Under the pieces are notes generated by a model. The model worked only from the letters and a program-made list of their open reading frames with translations. It made no database searches and was not told the DNA's origin. Shown one piece after another: positions 44,451 through 56,200 of a stretch of 64,000 nt of DNA. Source of the DNA: Paramecium sonneborni (lineage: Eukaryota > Ciliophora > Oligohymenophorea > Peniculida > Parameciidae); assembly GCA_905182985.1 (NCBI GenBank), contig CAJJDN010000143.1:59696-123695 (forward strand), read 5' to 3'. Position 1 is the first letter of the stretch, and every line of letters starts with the position of its first letter. The translations under genes were made by a program, and so were the position numbers.

Positions 44451-47207
44451 ATGATTATTAGTTAAATAACCAATAATGATGAATTGCAAGAGCCTCTAGA
44501 AACAAATATGAACAAAAGCTCAAAAGTTTTATTGTGGGGACGTAAAGGTTAGAAACTGAGCTTTGGCATTGAAAATCCTATTTGGAAATTAAAGGCTTTA
44601 AAGATAATTGTTTTTGTCTCTAAGTTTCTATTCTTAATAACACAACAAATACTTAGAAAGGATTTAAGAAATATATCAAAATCTGAGTTCAACTTAATTC
44701 ATGATTCTTCTTCAGATTATGATTTTTTCAAGTATCGAGGTTATCTTCCTAAAGATAAACCATCTTATTTATTGATGAAGATTCATTCTTGGTTCTCTTG
44801 CATTTTATGTAATTTACTTAACTATTTCAGACTAATAAAATACATTTTTATAAAATAATCACAAAAAATGGCTTTTGAAACCAGATGATACAATTTTGAT
44901 AGTATGGAATATTTCTATGATTGTCATCGTTACAATTAATGTGTTTTATGTATCCTTAAGAATATCATTTCCTGAAATAAGAGATTTACATCTAATTGGT
45001 AAAGAATTGATATTTGAATAAATCCCAGTTTACATATTTTTCATTGACATATTATTGAAATTCAACACAGGCATTTATTTTAGAGGAAATCTCATAACAA
45101 ATAGGATAAAAATTATTAAACATTATTGTTAAGAAGGTAAAAAGTTGTTGTTTAAAGTTAGGTTTAATAATAGATTTAGTTTTAGTGGTTCCTTTCTTTA
45201 TAGGTTAATTACTAAATTTTAGTCATTTGGATTTTGTAATAGTTTTAAAGGTTTTCCAACTTTCTGGTTTATTTTCCTCATTATTTAATCGTTTAGAATT
45301 AACTTCAAGACAAACAGCCATATTCGATTTGTTTAAAATGATGTAAAATTAATTTATAAAAAGTAGTTCATTGATGATCTTGGTTGCTCATTTTTCAGCT
45401 TGTATTTGGCACATTCTTGGATAATGGGGAGAATGGGGTTAGGAAGATGGTAAGACTTGGATTAAAGTTGCAAATATGTAAAATGAAATATGGTTAGAAA
45501 GATATGTTGTTTCTTTTTATTGGAGTATTGTAACCATGACTACCATAGGATATGGAGATATTATTCCTGTTAATTTGACAGAAAGAATATTTGTTATTTT
45601 TATGACTATGATTTCATCTGCTACATTTGCATATACAGTCAATAATATTGGAGGTATTTTCTAGGATTTTTCTAAACAATCTGTTTAACTTAAAAATAAT
45701 ATGAATTAATTAAACAGGTTTCTGAGAAGTTAAAATGTCTCTGATGATCTTTAAATTAAATTCAGAAGATATTTCGAATATTTATGGAGCAAACCTTCTT
45801 AAAAGGTCATTCAATTTGCTGATTTAATACCTAGAAACTTAAAAGATTAAATGATAGTCGATGTAAATATAAAGATATTAAATCAAATAAGTTATTTCTA
45901 AAATTTTAGTTAACCCCTTTTGACTAAATTATGTATGCATTTAGAGGAGAAATAAATTCAGTCAAATGACTATCTTTTTACAAAAAATAAAGAATCATAA
46001 TATCTTTATATACTCGTTTCTGGAGAAATTAAGTTATAAGTCTAATTAAGGAACAAGCCAAAATTGTTGTAGAAACTTGATATTCCTGCCTTTGTAGGAC
46101 AATTAGATTTCTTTTATAATCAACCTTATTCTTATGATGCTATTGCTTCTAAAACTACTAAAATACTTCATATTTCCAGAGACATTCTTCATAACATTTT
46201 TAAGGATTTTCCCTTAGATTATGTACAATATATTTTATAAAAATAAATAGGAAAAATTTAAATAAATTTCTGAAGATTTGGTTCATCAAAAATAATTTTC
46301 ATAGATTTCAGTATATTGTAATACTTGTTAAAGTAATACTCATTTTATCAATTCTTGTCCTTTCCTTTTAGGAACTCCAAATAGAGTAAAGGCAATTTAC
46401 AATTACAGAAAATTTATTCCTAGTGATCGAACACCATTTTTTAAAAGACACAATTACTCGAGAAAAATGTATGCTTTGAAACATCATTTTATTGTTTTAG
46501 AAAGTATCTTGAATTACATGATGAAAAATGAAGAATTTATTCATATGGAAGATTTTAAAGAATTACAAATGTAAACTTAACAACTTTAAAACAATTAATT
46601 TACTTTTAATTAATTTCCAATAGGCCTTTCAGTTCATCATTCAAATAATTCGGTTCTTCCCCCTCTTTTAGTTAATTCTTCAAGTAAACACTCCTAATCT
46701 TAAAGAGTATTATAATCTGTTGGAAATTTATTGCCTCCTTAAATAGATGATTCTCCAAAAACTTTTCGCAATAATTAAATAATCAATAATACGAATTTTA
46801 GAAATTATCATAAAATATCTATCAATCATGGATCTTAATCAGAATTACCAAAAATTGATGATGAAGTTCCAAAATTTGAAAAATTATAAAAAAAAGTTTA
46901 AAATGAATCATTATGTGTAATAAATGATAATTAATAATTACAAAAATAACCTAATCAATTAAATTTCTAAACATAATAATAAAATCAACAATAATAATAA
47001 CAATAACCTTAATTTTAAATAAATTAAATAGGACTAAGACGTAAGTCAGTGAGATTAAAATTAGATGAAAGTTCAGAAGATGAAAAAGATGATTAGGATA
47101 AAATTATGGGATAATATATCGATTTATTTTAATAATTCGAAAGAGTATAAGAATTCAATCATTATTATTGCCATAATAATATGTCTATTGTAGTGAATAA
47201 AGTATGA
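44451..47207 (+). CDS. EAG/CNG-type voltage-gated potassium channel with cNMP-binding domain (893 aa)
   Basis: Spliced 893-aa channel. S1-S6 span about residues 130-390: S1 TILIVWNISMIVIVTI, S4-S5 region less charged than in classic Kv channels, pore TMTTIGYGDIIPVN (filter GYGD, about 347), and S6 FVIFMTMISSATFAYTV. A C-linker (KPSQKVIQFADLIP) and a cNMP-binding beta-roll (LYILVSGEIKLQ, PAFVGQLDFF, about 500-580) follow. The cassette lacks the canonical Arg, so direct nucleotide gating is uncertain. After that comes a small C-x2-C...H...C knuckle (YCNTCQSNTHFINSC, about 598) and a long Gln/Asn/Ser tail. Introns: 44809-44830 (22), 45137-45161 (25) and 46223-46250 (28). Confidence 0.93.
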
Positions 47208-47356
47208 TTTTACAATATCTTGTATTCATAGTATCAGGAGAGCGTATTTGGTTTTTAAAGGCAAATAAAAAAAAGAAAAAGTAGAAGACAAGAAACCCTA
47301 TTGCATTTGCTTAAAAAGTAATAAGGGATATAAAGATTATGAATATTTATAAAATC

Positions 47357-48492
47357 TCAATCTAGCCATTTAAGTCGCTTTCCTTAGTTCCATTATCCTT
47401 TTTTATTGATTTAACCATTAAAATATTCTCCAATTCCATGCTATTTTCCAAATTCCCATTACCCTGAATATTTCCTACCATCAGCTACCCTACATTAAAT
47501 ATACACAAGTTACGCCATCCTAAAACTCCTTATCCATGTTTTTTATCATTAGAGTATTATCCTTCATACTTTCTTCCATCTGGCCAGTTCATTATGCCAT
47601 TTCCATCCATACTTCCATTTAACCATTCACCTTCGTATTACCTTCCATCAGACCATACATATTTTCTGATTGATAATATACTGGATTTTATACCCAAATC
47701 CACAAAAATAATTAGATTCAAAATTCCCTTCATATTTCTGGCCATCAACCCAAAAATATTTGCCAAATCCATTCTTTTTACCATTCTTAAACTATCCCAT
47801 ATATTTAGATCCATCAGCAAATTATTCTTATCCATAACCATCCTAAAAATCATTCTTCCATTCTCCTTCATAGATGGTTCCATCAAAATGTACATATTTT
47901 CCGTTTCCATGCTCTAAAAAATAACAGTAATCTAACTTAAATCGTCTACCCAATCTCCTTCATACCAATCTCCATCAGCATATATCATACGTCCTTTCCC
48001 ATTTGCTCTGTCTCTTCTCCATTGTCCTTAAAATACTGACCCATCTTAATAAATTAAGCATCCTAGAGAGATAGGAATTGTGTTCAAGTACCATATCCAA
48101 ATTTTTCACTTTGATACCAACAACCTCTATATAATGAACCATCCTTTTATTCATAGACTCCATAAAAATGGCCCTCTTCATCTTCTATTTCGTAAGTGCC
48201 CAATTCATCCAAAAGTTTCTAAAATGGTATAATTTGATGAAATTACTTCAACTACGTTATTTGAAGTAGTAAACTGTGTTGACGTTTACCACACTACTTA
48301 AGGATTAGGTCTATGAGTATCATCAGATGTTTCATTATTAGACTTGATTGTTTCTTATTATTATATTTGTTGAGCCAAGCAAAATTGCAATTAATGATCC
48401 TCAAAACTAGTGATGTTCTCTTATTTGTATTCTAGAGGCTACATTTCTTCTGTTTTTTGAATGTCTGCTGATTAACACTGGCAATTCCCCAT
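47357..48492 (-). CDS. MORN-repeat protein with a myristoylation-type N-terminus (about 332 aa)
   Basis: Spliced protein beginning MGNCQC, a good N-myristoylation signal (Gly2) with adjacent Cys for palmitoylation. A polar linker (to about 110) leads to at least eight tandem MORN repeats, e.g. [44 protein letters not shown] and two WPDGRKY units, ending GKRLKWLD. The lipidated head and MORN array together predict a peripheral membrane/cortex scaffold. Introns: 48219-48246 (28), 48063-48091 (29), 47914-47936 (23), 47666-47693 (28) and 47485-47513 (29). A further 24-nt candidate at 48274-48297 would shorten the linker by eight residues. The MORN phrase WPDGRKY fixes the last junction. Confidence 0.87.
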
Positions 48493-48559
48493 TCAATAAT
48501 ATAAATAATGTATTATTCTGAGAATTTCAAATATATCACATGAATTTAATTACACAACT

Positions 48560-49084
48560 TCATCTATGTTATCGAAGCATCATCATTTTTTTGAATTATT
48601 CCATTTTCTTCATTTATAAATAATTATTTGTGATGTATACAGGTTTCTATTCTACTTTCTGATGATCTGGACTCTAAGAAATAAAGTGTCTATGTTTTTT
48701 GGTGTTAATTTTGGGTAATGGTGACCTGTTCACTTCATATGTACAACTTTAATTTAAAATTTATGTAACCAATTTCTCCTTTTGAGAACTTTAAGTTTGA
48801 TCTTTAAGAGTACTTGGAAAATGTTCAGAAAACTCATTGTTGTTCTTACAAATAAACTAATATTATACTAGTTTTTTTATCTCTAAAATCTATTCATTTT
48901 AAAACTCTGCCATTTAAGTAAATTTAGTTGATGGAGGAATAAAAATTGTAGCTTCTCTATTTTCAGTTCCAAAACATTTCACTTCTTTGAGGAATACTGT
49001 TTTTCGAATTTTATCGATAGCATAAACTGATCCTTCATATCTAATGTGTTATTTGGTCAATACAGAAACTCTATTTTATTTCAT
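48560..49084 (-). CDS. LSM14: LSM14/Scd6-family mRNP protein (174 aa)
   Basis: Single exon. The N-terminus is an LSm14-type domain: VSVLTKQHIRYEGSVYAIDK, then TVFLKEVKCFGTENR and FIPPSTKF. This follows the conserved LSM14/RAP55/Scd6 pattern (I.L.SK..IRYEG.L..ID....T..L..V.SFGTE.R). The family acts in P-bodies, repressing translation and promoting decapping. The remainder is polar and Lys/Gln-rich. The FDF and RGG motifs of animal LSM14 are not evident, and at 174 aa the protein is short. A 24-nt GTATAA...TGTAAG stretch may be an in-frame intron. It is divergent from the BRO1 gene with 83 bp between starts. Confidence 0.85.
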
Positions 49085-49167
49085 TTAATTAAATATATTG
49101 TAAGTTTTATTCTATCTTACATCAATCCTTCATTGCATTAAAATAAATAATATATATTATAATTCAG

Positions 49168-51395
49168 ATGAACATAAGCTTTCGTTTTAAATAAACTAAA
49201 CTTTCACAATTCCCGAAGACAGAAGTATTTTAAATTCATTATAAATAGAATAAAACTCTCATCAGTATTTCTGAATGCCGTAAGAGGTTGGTTCAATTTC
49301 AGTATTAAGAGTGCCTTAAGGGGAATTTTGATGTTTGCTCCTAATTGGAAAAGCTTTTACTTGAATATATAGCTCTTTTAGATGAAATCCTCAAATAGCA
49401 AATCAAAGAGGAAATAACATTCTCTTGGAATGATTCCTATGAGCCTGTAAGTTAAATAGATATATTTTAGAACAAATTTACATAATCAAATTAATGGCAT
49501 TATGAATATGCTTGTAATTTATACAATTTAGGCATATTATTTTACCATTAAGGAGAAAATATACAACAGATTAAAGATTCTTTGACAAAAAGTCGAAACT
49601 CTCTTTGGTGTTATTAAAAACTTTAAGAAGTCTTACCCTTTATAAATTCTAAAATTGTATAGTAGCATTCAGATCTCTCGGTTGTTCACATTTATATGTT
49701 AAATAGCTACGTAATTATTTCTTTCCAAATATAGGCATCAGCTTTTGGATATAAAAAATTATATGACCATTTCAAACAAAATAATAAAGGAAATGATGAA
49801 TTAATGGATAGTTTAGGCTTTTTGTATGAGGCAAATAAATTATATGATTCCAGTATCAGATATCTGATTTAATCGAAATAATGCCAAAAAAAATAAATTC
49901 CACCAATAATATATAATTAATTATTGGAGAAATTTACAAATGATAGCACAGTTTCAGAAGTTATTTTATATGTTGAATTGGCAAAAATGATGGCAGACAC
50001 AGCTAAAGAATTCCCAAAAGAATTAAGAATGGGAAAGGCAATAGCTTATATTAATAAAGCTGAATAGGCTATTACGTCTATTTTCAAAAAATATAAAACA
50101 AAAAATTAATTTCTTGTTGATTAATTGTATTAAGTTTAATTAAAAATAATAGAACTTAGATATTAGTATAAAAAAAGGAGTATAATTACTTGAATGACAA
50201 GGTCAATAAGAATCCTATTGCCAAAGAGTATGAATTATTGCAATTAACTGTGAAATAAGATTTGATAAAGCCAAAGGCACCTGATTTTTATGCATAGAAT
50301 AACGAGTAAAAATAGAAACAAGAAGATGAGAAGAAGTTTGCAGTATTAAAGTTGATTGAAGAAATTAATTCGAAAAAATTGTAGGCGAATTAAAAATTAG
50401 TGCAATTTCAAAATTAATATACAACAATTTTCACTTAAAATAATCTATAATATATGTTGGATGCATTTTAAAATGCTGAACAACTGAAATTAACACCTTC
50501 TATTCAATAAAAAGTTGATTTCATAAAAGATAGAGGAGGTTGGAAGGGTTATTCATAATAAATTAATAAAGTTCATTAATTATAATAGGAGTAGGGAAAA
50601 CAATTAATTTAGATAAAGAATTTAATAGATCATCAAACTCAAATAGAGGGTAATGTAGAATAAGGAAAGAAATAATTAACCTAATAGTAAATCGAAGTTT
50701 TTAGAAGAGTGTTTGATGGTATTAAATAATGAAATTTAACATAGATCTTTAGAAAAGATTATTGGAGGCAAATTACATTCACAAAAACAATGAAGATTAA
50801 ATTTAAAAAGTGAAGGACCAATTATTATTTATTGAATAGAATAATAATTAAATGATTACAAGCAAGATGCAAACTTCATTATAGGAGTCTTAAAAGTTTT
50901 ATAAATAGAATATAATACATTTAAAAAGTGTATCTTTATCTGTAGAGATCATAAATAACAAGTTGGAAATGATTAAATAATAATTAGCGAGTTTAGAAAA
51001 ATACATAGATGATTTAAGGTTGGATAAAAGTCTGATTAATGGAATAGATTAGTTTATGTAGTAATAGATTATGAAAATAATAACCTAGAAAATTAATGAT
51101 TATGATGCAATAGTAAATATACATTAAATAATTGTAGTTTTAATCCATAAATCTAAATTAATTGGAGGAAGTTTCAAAAAAATTAAAGGAGCAATAATTA
51201 TTTATGGCAATAGCAAATCAAGATGAGGAGGCTTTTGAGAATTAATTAAAACCAATAATCGAAGCCTTTTAAAACCTTGATTACGGTCAACAATTTTACG
51301 AGTATTTTATCATTTTAAAACTTAGATCTGTCTAATTATAAATTGTTTAAGTAAGTTAGGCATTGCAAGAACTTGTTAACAGAGTTAATTAGTGA
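49168..51395 (+). CDS. BRO1-domain / ALIX-like ESCRT-associated protein (with a one-base frameshift)
   Basis: About 725 aa once spliced. N-terminal BRO1 region: WHYEYACNLYNLGILFY, then ASAFGYKKLYDHFK and VELAKMMADTAKEF, with YNYLNDKVNKNP at its end. A helical V-domain-like region follows (VDFIKDRGGWKGYSQQ; LLEANYIHKNNEDQ; GQQFYEYF). ALIX-type proteins recruit ESCRT-III in membrane scission. Introns: 50719-50744 (26) and 51113-51137 (25), plus two possible 24-nt in-frame ones. At the A7 run 50170-50176 the frame breaks. One extra A would rejoin both halves, and the total exon length is one short of a multiple of three. No Pro-rich tail is seen. A sequencing error is as likely as a real lesion. 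Confidence 0.85.
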
Positions 51396-51441
51396 TTGGA
51401 AATTTGTATAATTATTTAAAATTAGATAAAATATTTAATTT

Positions 51442-53014
51442 ATGGATTCTAATTTGCAAAATCTCATAAAGAATTATGCTCCTTTATCTGATTTCTGTCC
51501 AGACCCTAATTATTAATTTGAAGAGTTTAAGGATAGATTATTACAGCCATTTAGCAGATAGGAAAAAATAAGTAGATGCTGTGATTTTTCAAAATAAACT
51601 TAAGTATAAAAAGATTTGGAAGATGAATATGAGACAGTTGGGTAGAAAGTAGTGAAAAAGCCTGTGTAAAAAAAGGTTGGTTTTGTCCCTTAATAATAAT
51701 AATAAGTTGTATATTAATCGTATTATTAAACTGGAAAAAAGAGTAAAATGTCATAAGCTGCTAAAAGAGTTATAGTTTATAAGAAATGCAGATTCAAGGA
51801 TTCGATCTCAATTAAGACTGATTGGATTAGTATTCAAGAAACATAAAAGTAAAATATTGAAAAAGTGTAATATTCATTGATTGACATAAAAGAAATCTAA
51901 AGCGTAGGAACAATAAAAAAATATAATAAGGAATTTGATAAGGTTAGACCAAATTATGAGAAAAAGATATCAATAATAGGAGGAGAGGTTATATCAGGAT
52001 CAGTTTAGGATGATAAATATTTTAAGTAAATAATTGCAGAAAGACAAGGAACAGAAGAGATTCCAACAATTTACACTACTGATAAATTGTTATTTGCAGT
52101 TTAAACTCTTAAATATTCAATTTATCCTTGGGATATTTTAGTAACAAAGAAAGGAAATTCTTACATATTTGATAAATGTCCTTAAAACAGAAGTGAATTA
52201 ACATATTTGGAATTATAAACAATAAATGAAAATATAACAGTTGATATGCCTGAAGATGAAAAGACAGTAAGAAATTACTGCGAAGAAAGCACAATAGCCT
52301 AATTGAGTTGGTAACTATTAAGTACTTACAATTAACCTGTACTTTTTTAAAACACATTATAAAATGATGAAGAATGTGAATAAAATGATTAAGCAGAAAG
52401 ATATCTTTTTTCTGAAGATCTTTGCTTCAAATATTTAGAAGTCTCAGTTAAAGATAGAATTGAAAAAGCTGCGAAAGGAGAGGAAGTAAGAGCTGGATAG
52501 GAAAGATTTAAAGTTGTAGTGAGAACAACAGTTGAGGCTGAAAATGGTGAAGGATAACCAGTATTAGTAAAATCATTAAATGAATGTGAAACACCTCCTG
52601 ATTGGAAGAAATCTTTATTATCTTAAGCTGGTATTACAACTAAGTATTTATTAATCTAAACATAATAGTACTGCTTAAGTTTACAATACTAACAATATTG
52701 CCAAATGGTTATGTTAAGCTTAATTGTTAGAATGTGAGGAAATCAAAGTTGGATATTTGGCAAGGTAAAATTAAAAAGATTAGGATAAACATTCTTTATT
52801 ATTAGTTGAAACATTTACATAAAGAGATTTGGCAGCAATTATTAACTTTAAGTCTGTTGAAATTTGGTAAAGTGTCAGATACATGGTAGATTATCTTAAG
52901 ACATAAGAAGATGGAGTGTATGTGCTTTTAAAATAAGCTTATAAATAATCTATTAGAATATTCAAAGTTAGAGATAATGATGAATTGTAGGAAGAAAATG
53001 AAGATTCATTATGA
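51442..53014 (+). CDS. EIF3D: Translation initiation factor eIF3 subunit D
   Basis: Spliced 515-aa protein matching eIF3d along its length: FKDSISIKTDWISIQE, GTIKKYNKEFDKVRP, LFAVQTLKYSIYPWDILV, YIFDKCPQ, SLNECETPPDWKKSL, and after the intron NIAKWLCQAQLLECEEIKVGYLARQ. eIF3d forms part of the eIF3 complex on the 40S subunit and can bind the mRNA cap. The N-terminal 120 residues are Gln/Lys-rich and variable, as is usual. The intron at 52644-52668 (25 nt) is required; otherwise TGA follows within about 30 codons. The C-terminus is short and acidic (DELQEENEDSL), as in other eIF3d proteins. Confidence 0.94.
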
Positions 53015-53215
53015 TATTATTTGGTATATTATTTAAGTAGTAATAATAATTAATAACGATTAAAAATGGTTCTTTTGTTAAAATGGATTAATTTATAGAG
53101 GCTATTAGAATTAATATTCTTTATAATTTAAAGCAAATTTTAATATTAGGGATGGTGAGTATACATAGATTTTGAATTAAATTAAAAAAGATTTTAATTT
53201 TTTCTTTAAACAAAC

Positions 53216-54129
53216 ATGGTAAGAGAATGAGTTCTATTTGTCTAGGCTAGAGGACCTAAGAAACATATGAAAAGAATTACAGCACCAAAAAGTTGGATGC
53301 TTTCAAAATTAGGAGGAAATTGGACCACAAGACCCTCATAAGGACCTCATAAATTAAGAGAATCAATCCCATTGTCTATTATATTGCAACATAAATTGAA
53401 ATATGCTCTTTATGCTAGAGAAGTCTAAATGATTCTTGCTGATAAGGATGGAAATATTAAAGTTGATGGAAAAGTTAGATCTGACTTTGGATATCCAGTT
53501 GGATTAATGGGTATTAATTACTTTATAACTAAAATAAGATGTAATTACAATTGACAAGACCAGAGAAAATTATAGAGTGTTGTATGATGTTTCAGGAAAA
53601 TTTATATTAAAATCCATTAAACCAGAAGAAGCAAAATTCAAGCTTGTTAAAGTCACTTAAAAGAAAGTTGGACCAAACAATGTTCCATATATTGTTACTA
53701 ATGATGCCAGAACAATTAGATATCCAAATCCAGAAATTCATGTTAATGATGTTCTCAGAATTGATTTAGAAACAGGAAAAGTTGTTGATTTCATTAAAGA
53801 AGAACCAGGTAATATAATGCAATTAAAATTATAGGAAATGTTTGCTATATTGTTGGAGGTAACAACATTGGAAGAGTTGGACTCATTCAACATAGAGAGA
53901 GACATTTAGGATCTTTTGATATTGTTCATGTTAAGGTATAAATATTCATTTATTTATATTATAGGATTCAAATGGAAAACACTTTTCAACAAGAATTAAT
54001 AATATCTTCACAATTGGTAAAGGAAAGAAATCTTTAATTTCACTCCCAGATGATAATGGTTTGTATTTGACAGCTCTTGAAAAGAAATAAGCCAGAGAAC
54101 ACCATGAAGAATAATAATAAAAATAATGA
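53216..54129 (+). CDS. RPS4: Small-subunit ribosomal protein eS4
   Basis: Spliced 267-aa protein at the usual eS4 length (about 263). The sequence runs [19 protein letters not shown], then [58 protein letters not shown] and [15 protein letters not shown], all landmarks of eS4 including the S4 and KOW regions. Introns: 53219-53245 (27), 53511-53538 (28), 53809-53834 (26) and 53936-53964 (29). The first intron begins directly after the initiator ATG, so exon 1 contributes only Met. It is a multiple of three and carries an in-frame TGA, so failure to splice would truncate at once. Confidence 0.97.
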
Positions 54130-54179
54130 TATTTTAAAGTATAGTACATATTTACAAACAAAATAGATAATTATGAATT

Positions 54180-54503
54180 TCATTAAATTTAGCAACATTT
54201 CTTTTAATTATCTCTTTATTTTATATTCTTCTTGTAGTCTAATTCAAGTTCATAATAATCAAATTCAATAAGATCATATAATTTTTATTTCTTTTATACT
54301 CTGTCTCTAAAGGACACTTGCTGTTGCCGTTTTTTTTTATCAATTAGATTTCCAAATCTATCACAACGAGTCTTAAGAGTTTTATCTTTTTCAAAATCTA
54401 AAGATTTCTTGCTGTCATGAGAGATACCATCATCAGGTAATAATGGAGCTTGTTTTTCAAGTAAACAGAAATCAGGTTTTGGAGCTTAGGTTTATGATTT
54501 CAT
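54180..54503 (-). CDS. Small hypothetical protein (107 aa)
   Basis: Single exon of 107 codons. Pro-rich N-terminus (QAPKPDFCLLEKQAPLLPDD), then a charged segment (TRCDRFGNLIDKKKRQQQVS) and an aromatic, acidic/basic C-terminus (DLIEFDYYELELDYKKN). The basic DRFGNxI(D)KKK and the following helix look like a conserved short linear motif rather than a globular domain. I do not recognise it. Convergent with eS4 (50 bp between stops) and upstream of eL28 on the opposite side. Confidence 0.7.
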
Positions 54504-54649
54504 ATTTATATAAATGAAATCTTAATCTCAAGATTTCAATGTTTTATGATGTTTATTCAGAATTATACAATAACAAAACTCAAATCAGAAAAGAAGATTA
54601 TAATAATGATTTATTTTTTTATATATTGTACATCGTTTGATAATGCAAA

Positions 54650-55146
54650 TCATTTCTTTTAAGCTTTAGCAGCAGCCACTTCATTTCTTCTTCTGACTGC
54701 ATTTGATCTATTTAAATTTACCAACTTTCTAAGGGCTGCCTTTTGTAATCCAAGTCTTGAAGTACCGAATCTCTTTCTGATAACCTAAGATTATTAATAA
54801 ATTTATTACTCTGGAAGCAGTGTGTACTCCATGTTTAACAGCCAATGTAGAGGCATACACTGATTAAGTGTTTTTAGCTTTTCTATCAACTTATTAGAAT
54901 TTTGTGCTCTTTCTTGCGACCAAATTAATATTGTTAATCTAGTTTGTTTTTCCTGAGGTTGGAACAACACCAATTGCATTTTGACTTATGAATCCTTAAA
55001 TTAATTAGATTCATCCATATACCTGTATTGCCATATGTCTACACTCCTGTGTTATTGAATGGGTCTGTTGACAATGTCAATCCATTTCTCTTAACCAAAA
55101 AAGCATTGTTTCCTTTAACCACTTCCCAGAGAACTTATTGTGACAT
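54650..55146 (-). CDS. RPL28: Large-subunit ribosomal protein eL28
   Basis: Spliced 147-aa protein (family about 137). The N-terminus [18 protein letters not shown]...STDPFNNTG follows the eL28 pattern (W.vVr..ssFLvKR....fStEp.Nl). The middle block [14 protein letters not shown] matches the KTVGVEP region, and the C-terminus is a basic helix ([18 protein letters not shown]). Introns: 54995-55022 (28) and 54785-54809 (25). It is one of three translation genes (eIF3d, eS4, eL28) within 4 kb. Confidence 0.93.
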
Positions 55147-55197
55147 TAATTTTAAAATAGATATTAATTTTTTTCAAAATTTTCCATATTAACTAAT

Positions 55198-55664
55198 TCA
55201 TTAATGCTAAACCTCACTATTAAAAATATTCTTTGCGTGAGCCATTGCATTCTCTGGATGCAATGCATCCTTACACTCTTTTTCTGCCAATATACACACT
55301 ACTATTGTTCCTAACTTATAAATTAATCAATCTTCTACTTTGAGAATAAAGTTGATAACTGATAATACTAACACAAATGTTTGTATTCCATCTGCCCAAT
55401 TATGTGAAAAAGTTGATGAATTCCAAAATGGACCCCAGTAAACTAACCAAACAAAATCAATAATCCAAGAATAGACAAACAAATATATCAATCTAATCTT
55501 TTATGAAACCTATTCCAATTCACAAATTTTTATACAGGTCTATCGATATCCCATAATAAATATGCAAATGCAAAAAGTGGTAAATTATAATCTGGTCTCG
55601 CATAGCAAGTAAAACATGAAATGAATGCTATTGCTAAAAATAATTTCTTAGGCCACTCTTACAT
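55198..55664 (-). CDS. Small multi-pass membrane protein (138 aa)
   Basis: Spliced 138-aa protein with about four hydrophobic helices: LFLAIAFISCF, LFAFAYLLWDI, LFVYSWIIDFVWLVYWG and FVLVLSVINFILKLGTIVVCIL, then a short polar tail. A conserved-looking loop WGPFWNSSTFSHNWADGIQ separates the last two. Introns: 55510-55535 (26) and 55315-55338 (24, multiple of three, with in-frame TGA). Small size, Trp-rich interface and four helices recall membrane-shaping or organellar small proteins, but I do not recognise the family. Confidence 0.78.
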
Positions 55665-56050
55665 TTCAAATATTATATATATATTATTATTTATATTGTA
55701 AATTATTTTTAAAATTAACATATTGTTTATAAATTAGAGTCAGGAAATCCATTCAAGTTTTTATTTTATTAAAATTTAATACATAATAGAGAGAGCTGAA
55801 AATACAAAAGTAAAAAAGTTTACAATTTATTTTAAACTACATTTAAATATATATTGACAATTTAAGTGAACCTCTTTGAATTGATCTCTTTGGATTTTTA
55901 TTCATAATCAGTTATATGTAACTTGAAAGAAAATTTATATAGGAATCATAATATTTAAAAAAAAAATTCATTTTTTAATTGGAAGTATTTTTTTTATCAA
56001 GTTATATATATATTTCAACTTTGAAAAAATAATTAATCTTTTAAAAAAAT
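55665..56050. other. Gene-free AT-rich stretch
   Basis: About 390 bp of A/T-rich sequence with no supportable ORF, followed by the folded element at 56051. Confidence 0.4.
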
Positions 56051-56200
56051 AGGGTGGCGAATAAGTCTTTTAACATGAATTTGCATATTTAAGACTTTAT
56101 AAAAATTTTAATTTAATCAAAAAAATTAAAAATTTTAGTTTAAAAAGTCGAGAGAACCCTACCTTATCTGGCCCAGAAGGATTCCTTATTTGTTTTTTTT
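56051..56200. ncRNA. Candidate structured ncRNA, class unknown
   Basis: About 150 bp with higher G+C than its surroundings. AGGGT at 56051-56055 can pair with ACCCT at 56156-56160, enclosing two hairpins: AAGTCTT (56063-56069) with AAGACTT (56091-56097), and an A/T stem around 56102-56136. The 3' part holds two short palindromes, TCTGGCCCAGA and AAGGATTCCTT, and ends in a T8 run (56193-56200), a Pol III-like terminator on the + strand. On the minus strand a T7 run follows the GGGTGGCG complement, so strand is undecided. No snRNA, SRP, RNase P, U3 or telomerase signature is recognised. Confidence 0.4.

Noticed and set aside
47638..48181. Long standard-code ORFs on the minus strand in the MORN gene region
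   Set aside because: They are other-frame shadows of the MORN repeats. The true frame, after splicing five introns, has regular Y.G.W...G units and ends at 47357.
20540..55146. Dedicated RNA-surveillance/translation gene cluster (UPF2, UPF1-like, LSM14, eIF3d, eS4, eL28)
   Set aside because: The genes are spread over 35 kb on both strands among unrelated genes, with no shared spacing or motif. Paramecium genes are not organised in operons.
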